Shown here: positions 57,349 through 64,000 of the stretch, in pieces
How the letters are laid out: every line of letters begins with the position of its first letter
Numbering within the stretch: position 1 is the first letter of the stretch
Source of the DNA: Thozetella sp. PMI_491
Taxonomy: Eukaryota; Ascomycota; Sordariomycetes; Chaetosphaeriales; Chaetosphaeriaceae
Reading direction: 5' to 3'
DNA length: 64,000 nucleotides
Assembly: GCA_021432635.1 (NCBI GenBank)
Contig: MU270066.1
Coordinates: 428,807-492,806 of the forward strand
The notes under the pieces: generated by a model
What the model saw: the letters and a program-made list of their open reading frames with translations, nothing else
Told to the model about the DNA's origin: nothing
Databases searched by the model: none
Made by a program: the position numbers and the translations under genes

Positions 57349-60165
57349 TCAACCAGAAAACTCCCGCTCCCCCAACAGCATCTCAGTTCCGTCATCCCAC
57401 CCTCTACAGCGCGCTAATTCGGCTACTGTGCGGCCGGACTCGTCCTTCGCCTCAAGATCGGCACCGCCCTTCGAGATGAGCAGCTTCAACACATTGCTGT
57501 CGCCGTGCTCGATAGCCTGCATGATGGCATTCCACCCACGGTACACCTTGTTCGGGTCTGCGCCCTTCTCAAGCAGGGCCTCGAGGTAGCTCAGGTCCTC
57601 GCCGCGGTGGCGCCGCACCGCCTTGATGATGGGCAGATGCTCGCCGGGGGCGTTGGGGTCCGCGCCGGCCTCGTGGAGCAGGAAGCGGAAGATCTCCTTG
57701 TGGTCCTCGCGGATGGACGTCGTAAGCGGCGAGAAGACGCCACCGTTCTTGTCCTCGACCGACACGCCGGCATCGAGCAGCATCTTGACGCTCTCGAGTT
57801 GGTCGGCGGCCACGGCCATCTCGACGACGCCCTTGTAGGCGCGCGGGTCCGCCAGGTGCGGCAGCAGGCGGCGGAGGAGGGCGGGCTGACGCACCGCCAT
57901 GCAGATGGGCCAGTCCTCGCCGCGCACGTTCGGGTTGGCACCGTGTGCAAGGAGGAACTCGACCATCTCGGGCCGGTTCTCGCGGATTGCTGTAGTAAGC
58001 GCCGTCTGGCCCTTGGCGTTGCGGTCGTCGAGGGGCACGCCCTGGTCGACGAGCCACTTGAGGGCCTCTATGTTGTTGCACGAGACGGCCATCTCGAGGA
58101 TGCCCTTGGGCTTATGCAGGTCCGCACCCGCCTGGACGAGCGCGGGCAAGAACTGCGGCTGGTTATGGGTGACGCACTTCCAGGCCGGATACTCGGACGC
58201 CATGACGTTGGGGTCGGCGCCGCTGGCGAGCAGGAGCTTGAAGATGTCAGGGCGATTGTCGCGGATGGAGGTGCACAGCGGCGTGTAGACACCGTCCTTC
58301 CTGGCGTTGGGGTCGACACCAGCCTTGAGCAGAATTTTGACGCTCTCGATGTTGTTGAGACTCGCGGCCAGCTCCATGATGCCGGGTGCCTTCTTGGGGT
58401 CGGCGCCGCGCGTGAGGAGTACCTGCAAGCAGGAGGGCTCGTAGGTGGAGGGCCACAGCAGATGCTTCGGGCCCGGGAGGTTCGGGTTGGCGCCGTGATC
58501 GAGCAGCGAGGTGACGATGTCGACACGGCCTTTCTGGATCGCGACGAAGAGAGGGCTCGTACCAGTCCGGTTCTTGCCGTCGGCATCGGAACCGTACTCG
58601 AGCAGGAGGTCGATGAGCCGCTTGGGCGCCGTCTTGGTGATGGAACCGATCAGAATGGTGTCGCCGCTGCCCATCATGTGGTTCGCGTCAGCACCGTAGG
58701 TCAAGAGAAGCTGGATCATGGCGCTCTTGCTCTCCTGGACTGCCACGGCTAGGGGGGTGGAGTTCTCTGGACCCGCCGCCAAGTTCGGATCGGCGCCATA
58801 CTTGAGAAGCATGGTTGCTCCCTCGACGGAGGACGTCTCAACGGCAACGAAGAGAGGCGTGATGCCATCTTTGCTGGGGAAGTTGGGATCCGCCCCAAAG
58901 AGGAGCAGCAAGCGAATGGTCTCAATGTCATCATGGCGGATTGCCCAGTTGAGGGCGTGAATTTCCGGGCCGGTGTCTGTGGAGACACCGTGGTCTAGGA
59001 GCTGCTCAATCAACGCGTGGTTGCTTGACTGCACCGCATTGACCAAACTGGCCTTCAGGTTGGCGGCGTTCTTGTGGGCCGTGTTACGCGGCGTCCACCG
59101 AGGCATCGTATAGGGATCACTCTTGATGCGGACGACCTGGATTGGTCCGTCGAATGCGTCCAGCTCTGACCCCATGGTGGTTCGGTGTGTGTTTGTCGCG
59201 AGCCCAGAGAATGACGTCGCAGTATTGGGAGACTGCAAGCTGTGCAAGTGGCTCGACGGCAGGTGGATGGACGCCACATGGCTCGACGGGACGTGGATGG
59301 ACGGCACGTGAGTCGACGCTCCGTGACTTGATGGCACGTGGGTCGGCGCAGTGATCCTGTCGACGCTGCTGCCAGGCGAGGCAAGCCGCTCCCGGTCGCG
59401 GGAGGCGATGGTGTTGGAAATAGACGTGTGGCGGCGGATCTCGGGCAGTTTGAACTCCCGAAACTCTTCCTCGAGCATGCCGACGTCTTTGCCCGAGTCG
59501 GGTCCCCGCTCCACGATAGGCACACGCGGGAAGTCGGGGATGGCTGGGATAGATTCCAGGTCGCTCGGGCGGTGAGAGATGGAGGCCTGCATGGCTTCCA
59601 AGGACTTCACCTTGGCGATGCCGGCGACGGACCTCCCCTTGTCCATGCGGTCCAGGGCAGCCGCGAGACCGGTATAGCCAATGCCGACCGAGTCGTCGAC
59701 CTTGGCATCGCCGACGGACCACTGGAACACTAGGGCAGACATGCGGAGGGCTTCCCTTGACTTGCCAAGGGACTCCCTCATCCGGCCGATCTCGTTGTCA
59801 GGGAACATCTTGCGCCAGCCCTTTTGAATTTTCCCCATGGTACCCTTCCTCTCGTAGTCCAGGAACCTTGTGAGCATCTGGTCAAGGGACTGGAAGTCGT
59901 TGTAGGTGGCTCGGAACTTCTTCTCAATCTCCTGCATCATCTCCGGTGGGAATGCCTTGCGGGCGTGGGAGAACTCATCGAGCCCAGCCTCGATGGCCCA
60001 GAGAATATGGCAGACATCGAGGAACTCATGGGCCAGGTTGTGGAATCCCTCTGGGTGTTCCTTGACGGTGCTGAGATACTCCAGCATGTGGACCGAGATT
60101 TTATTGCCCAGGACCGTTGACTTGTGGCAGACGGCCAAGACGGTTTCCTTCTTGGGGGGGGCCAT
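57349..60165 (-). CDS. Large ankyrin-repeat protein with helical N-terminal domain
   Basis: A single exon of 938 aa. The first 200 residues are helical with a hydrophobic pattern (TVLGNKISVHMLEYLSTVKE, then a basic patch RKGTMGKIQKGWRKM) and resemble the N-terminal domains that fungi place before ankyrin or STAND modules (inference). Residues 260-310 form an unusual Ser/His/Val-rich stretch (VPSSH, VPSIH, LPSSH). From about residue 365 to the end run some fifteen ankyrin repeats (DPN and GADPN turns). The last part has a higher-order period of about 92 residues: MELAASLNNIESVKILL, LEMAVSCNNIEALKWLV and VEMAVAADQLESVKMLL are equivalent. It is probably a cytosolic scaffold or sensor; partner and process unknown. 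The long plus-strand ORF over it is a shadow. Confidence 0.92.
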   Translation of the reverse strand: MAPPKKETVLAVCHKSTVLGNKISVHMLEYLSTVKEHPEGFHNLAHEFLDVCHILWAIEAGLDEFSHARKAFPPEMMQEIEKKFRATYNDFQSLDQMLTRFLDYERKGTMGKIQKGWRKMFPDNEIGRMRESLGKSREALRMSALVFQWSVGDAKVDDSVGIGYTGLAAALDRMDKGRSVAGIAKVKSLEAMQASISHRPSDLESIPAIPDFPRVPIVERGPDSGKDVGMLEEEFREFKLPEIRRHTSISNTIASRDRERLASPGSSVDRITAPTHVPSSHGASTHVPSIHVPSSHVASIHLPSSHLHSLQSPNTATSFSGLATNTHRTTMGSELDAFDGPIQVVRIKSDPYTMPRWTPRNTAHKNAANLKASLVNAVQSSNHALIEQLLDHGVSTDTGPEIHALNWAIRHDDIETIRLLLLFGADPNFPSKDGITPLFVAVETSSVEGATMLLKYGADPNLAAGPENSTPLAVAVQESKSAMIQLLLTYGADANHMMGSGDTILIGSITKTAPKRLIDLLLEYGSDADGKNRTGTSPLFVAIQKGRVDIVTSLLDHGANPNLPGPKHLLWPSTYEPSCLQVLLTRGADPKKAPGIMELAASLNNIESVKILLKAGVDPNARKDGVYTPLCTSIRDNRPDIFKLLLASGADPNVMASEYPAWKCVTHNQPQFLPALVQAGADLHKPKGILEMAVSCNNIEALKWLVDQGVPLDDRNAKGQTALTTAIRENRPEMVEFLLAHGANPNVRGEDWPICMAVRQPALLRRLLPHLADPRAYKGVVEMAVAADQLESVKMLLDAGVSVEDKNGGVFSPLTTSIREDHKEIFRFLLHEAGADPNAPGEHLPIIKAVRRHRGEDLSYLEALLEKGADPNKVYRGWNAIMQAIEHGDSNVLKLLISKGGADLEAKDESGRTVAELARCRGWDDGTEMLLGEREFSG

Positions 60166-63100
60166 GGCGATCGAAGATGTGCCCGTCGGCGTCTCTTTGC
60201 TGTCTCCTATGTGGCCGTCTAGGGACAGAAAACAGGGTAACAGATCTGGAGTTTTACAAGAGCGCCGGGGATGGGAGAAATCAAGAGATATACGCGCCGC
60301 AGGCCCATGAGGAGAAAGAAATGGAAGCTGGGGTCGCCGAGAACGCCCGTGCTTTAGACGGACATCTAGGCAGGTGTCTGATAGCCAACCTGCGGTCCCA
60401 GCACCTGCATGAATCCAGCTAGCCCCCGGGATGGCTTCCGGGAAAGAAACTATCCAACGCTACCGGGGGAGAAGTATGGTGGCGATCAGACAGCTGAGCT
60501 GGGACGGAGTCGAGCTAGGCCACCTTAGCGCCTTCGGCCTCTAGTGTAGACAGGGGCTGAGGTTCCGGACGAGCCTAGTCCGATCTACCTGAACCTTGGC
60601 CCCTCTCAAGCTGCACAGCGAGAGCGCGAACTAATCTCGGTCGCTTCACCAACATGGAAAGAAAACTCTCCGTGTTCCGCGCGAGGTGGATGCCTTGGCC
60701 CCTGGTTGGAGTCTGAGGGGACATTTGACCCCCAGGGCCTGGCGAATGGGCCTCAGAGCGACGCAATTGAGGACCACGAATGCCATTGGCTATCTCCGAC
60801 AGTCAAGGACCTCCCTGGTTGTACACCGCTCGGCCCTCCCGTTCCTCTGAGGGGCAAAGATTCTGGGGGGTGCCAGCGATCGACGGAGGACAAAGCAGTC
60901 AGTCGCCATCTGCCGACGTCGAGGCACCGCGCTGGACCTGCATGCGACCCGAGCTCTTGGACCGAGGCCGCTCGAGTCTAGCCACTTCACGTGGGAACAA
61001 CGTACTATCCACGTCTAGACTCCCAATAGACGAGAAACGAACATCATAGCTCGAGTGTCTAAAAAGGGCGCCCCAGCGTCTCGTCACTCTCGACCCAAGT
61101 TTTACACGTGTCGAGTGGGCTCTGCGAGTCATCCAGGCAGACCAGCTGGGCCAGGTTCGCTGCAGAACCCATTTGCGGCCGCGCTAGTCCGGCCCGAACA
61201 AGATTTCATGGAGAAGGTGGCGTCGACTAGTTCAACAACAAAGACCTCCTGGTTCGGGCCCAGCTCCCACCATGTCACCCCGCCCGGGAACAGGGATGAC
61301 AGGTCTTTGATGATGGACCTAGACACCTGTGGCAAAAAAGCCCCTTTCCCTTAGCTCTTACGTGGCGCACAGTTGAAAAGTTGAAAAGTTGAAAAGGGGG
61401 ATTTCAGCCATGGGGACGAGCGCTCGAGGGAATGGTGATTGTGAGGATCAAGGGAAGCGGAAAATCTACCGCGAACCTCAGTCTCGCCAAGTCTCTCTTG
61501 CGTAGGATGCGGATTAGTAACACACCACGCACGTTTGACACCATTGTCACTGCTTCTCCTCCAACAGTTGTCGTCCTTACCCAAGGGACGCAAAGGGCTC
61601 GTGCGTGGTCGGCCTACCTGCTAGCTCTTCGGACGAACTAATGTATCCGGGATGGCTTATCAACCTAGGCTCCCCTCTCTTTGTCTCATACTCGCATGGA
61701 TTGTATGACAGCCAGCGTTTCCCAAGTGTGCCGTATGCCGTAGTTCGGGGCTGTATCCATCCGGCCGTGCGCTGCTCTTCCCAAGTGAGCACGCCTCTCG
61801 AGGGGGAGCGTGTATTTGAGCGAGTCGCCTGGGTTACTGGGTCCTGGCGCCTCTCGCTGCGTGTGGCGGGCCAGGATCTCATGCTTCTATGTTCAGCTCT
61901 CGGGTTACATCCCCGTTGAACTTTATGTCGCTACCTTCCATGTACGCGGAATCTTCAGCAGGCATTCTCGACTAACGGTACTTTTGACCTGCGACCCATG
62001 ATAAGCCCAGCCACTAGACCATTCAGAAATGACAATGACGTGCTGCTCGGGGCACGGAGGCGCGCCGAGGATGGCCCAAGCTCAGATAAAGCGTGTCTTG
62101 GGCCAGCCACTCCTGCCCAAGATATCTCTCTAGTGACCGATAGCTTGTCCTCTGGGCCCAACTCTCCCCAGGTGCTGGGACGCCTCCGGGTCGTGCGTAG
62201 CCATATACCGTGATGAGGATCAATATAATGCACCCCGCTCGCTTTTGGCCGGGCGCCTTGTCATGCCAAAAAGCCTGTCTCGTATTGGTTTAACTGCAGG
62301 GAAACGACGCCGACAAACGCCATGTGAATGCTAGGAATCAAAAAGCCAATCGCATTTAATCAAATCCATGTGAACACTCTCTTGATTCGCCCAATCTTGC
62401 GCTTACTCTACCCATGTCCTTGCTACCCCGCCTTCCCCATGGTAATAACAAACTCTAGAGATGCACAATTGTTGGCACTGCAGCTACAAGTCCGCATAGA
62501 TGTCCTCTTGCATGGTAACATCGTGGAAATTTCCCATTTTTGTTTATGCCGGCACATGAGAGCTAGGGTGTGGATGTCGTCAGTCGAGTTTCCTTGAGCA
62601 AGTGCGGAGAAAGCAAGCAGATGTACCTCACGTGAGTTGAGCATGCCTCATCCTCCTGAGGCGCTGTGCCGCAGATCCTTCTGGAAAGTACTAAGGCGTG
62701 TTTTGAGCAAAATGGAGATCGAAAGTACCACAAAAAAGACATATCTCAGCATGATACTGATCTCTAAAGTGTTCTGTCAAGATGAGGGGCTCAGAATGAG
62801 TTGTTCCGTTATCCTTTTAGAGATCTAGAGGAATTTATCAGCAATTGTAAGCTGCAAAAGCAAGGTGGACTGCAATAGCAATGACTCGAAGCACCTGAGG
62901 TCCTGTGCTTGTTCACACCTTCTTCTCAGACAGGCGTTTGAGGGGTGACAAAGAGGGGGCACTGCAGATTTCTCCAACTCGACGCCGGCGATGACGTTGC
63001 CGGGATCTAGATCCTAGAAGAGGACTTGGCACCCGTTAATGGCACTTGTTGCTGGTTGCTACAGCTAGATGTTGGACTTCATAATTTCTGCCTGGGTCGA

Positions 63101-64000
63101 TCAATTTGTCCAACAACCGTGCCACTGGAGTGACAGTCGAATAACCACGAACTTTATGTCAGGATACGTAGGAAACGGCAGTCGAGGTGTGCTCATGGCG
63201 GTGGATTGACTGTCATTACGGGGAGAGGGGAAGACACTCGAGGTGGTGTATAATAGTTGACCATTGACCTTGGACGGATGCCAGAGTGTGTTTTTTTAGG
63301 GTGTTGTTGGCGTCCTCCACCGACCTGAAGGGGCCGTGGCGCAGGAGGCATCATGATGTCCTTTAAGGCCTCTATCGTTTTGGGAGAGACGGTGTTGTTC
63401 GGAGACACGGAACAGATGATCCGTGCTTCGCTTGCGCTTCGGTAGCACTAGATTTTGATGCGATTAATGGAAATAGGCATCGCCCTTCAACATGAGTTCC
63501 TGGTTAACTGTATCCTATCGTGCGGGCTCATCGTAGTATAAGGGAGGGGTCCACAATTGTGTATGGATTCAACTGCGGCTACCACCTACACACAGTAGCT
63601 ACCGGCATTGGGGGCGATTGACGTTGAGGGTATGACGCTTGCTCTACAAGGAGCGGCCCGGAACCAGCGGCACGGCCTTTCCCGCCATATCTACCCTAAA
63701 GGATACGAAGTCGGCTACCATGAAGTCTTGTGACGAAGAAGCTAAGACCTCGGCCCGATCCATGCCACCCGACCCAGGCCACCCCGAGAGTGCGGCTTAA
63801 CAGCTACCAGGGGCGTTGCGAACTATCTGGGCCACTAGATAAACCAGTTGCTTCACAGTCAGGTGGCCGAGCCTCCGCGAGCTAGCCCGCTCCGAGGAAT
63901 CGAGCATTTCAAGCACGAATGCTCCAATGGCCCCATCTTCATGCTATCTTTGCATGCCTTCATTAATATCAATAGACAAATCCACGTCCTTTCTTTCTTT
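60166..64000. other. Gene-poor right end
   Basis: 3.8 kb with no convincing gene: all ORFs are below about 105 aa, overlap on both strands and lack known motifs. The first 300 bases should hold the leader of the ankyrin gene. A small tandem repeat sits at 61373-61396. Any gene to the right begins outside the window. Confidence 0.55.
61373..61396 (+). repeat. 8-bp tandem repeat, three units
   Basis: Three exact head-to-tail copies of TTGAAAAG. Confidence 0.85.

Noticed and set aside
57505-58752. 415-aa plus-strand ORF
   Set aside because: Antisense to the ankyrin repeats; its repetitive Val/Leu/Gly composition mirrors the repeats on the other strand.

Overview
The window is nuclear DNA of a filamentous ascomycete, most likely a Sordariomycete (inference). 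Genes are spaced out and fall on both strands. Most contain short spliceosomal introns of about 45-100 nt with GTRNGY donors and CTAAC/CTGAC branch sites. Third codon positions are rich in C and G. The gene content is typical of Pezizomycotina: a non-reducing polyketide synthase, an AflR-type regulator, a fused tryptophan synthase and Zn2Cys6 factors. I joined exons by hand for seventeen protein genes, and every join keeps the reading frame. Antisense and frame-shifted ORFs, some very long because of the codon bias, were treated as shadows. I found no rRNA, tRNA or CRISPR.

The left part (1-15 kb) is a small secondary-metabolite locus. It holds an NR-PKS with SAT-KS-AT-PT, four ACPs and TE, and an AflR-like regulator 3.8 kb downstream on the same strand. 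The gap between them contains a 415-bp fold-back MITE and a short assembly gap. A consensus AflR-type site lies about 0.4 kb upstream of the PKS. No tailoring enzyme is visible on this side, so the locus may be a minimal pigment or naphthopyrone-type cluster, or may continue to the left.

From 17.9 to 36 kb come ordinary genes: mitochondrial aspartate aminotransferase (with a 3-nt microexon), a helical protein, mitoribosomal bL28m, tryptophan synthase (with a Gcn4/CPC1-type site), a coiled-coil protein, a DUF829/TMEM53-like hydrolase and a triple-KH RNA-binding protein.

From 36 to 47 kb is a more accessory stretch: a DUF7025-type AAA protein whose Walker B and sensor-1 residues are altered, an FAD-linked oxidase transcribed away from a transcription factor with two Zn2Cys6 clusters, and a secreted aspartic protease. 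The shared promoter of the oxidase and the regulator carries four copies of a degenerate GCCCCA-centred repeat.

From 47.6 to 60.2 kb are 6-phosphofructo-2-kinase/fructose-2,6-bisphosphatase, a small secreted cysteine-rich protein, the nucleolar helicase HAS1 with PAC/RRPE-like promoter boxes, and a 938-aa ankyrin protein. The last 3.8 kb shows no convincing gene.

The strongest leads are the four-ACP PKS with mosaic ACP copies, the 3-nt microexon, the degenerate AAA protein, and the dual-zinc-cluster regulator with its repeat-bearing promoter.
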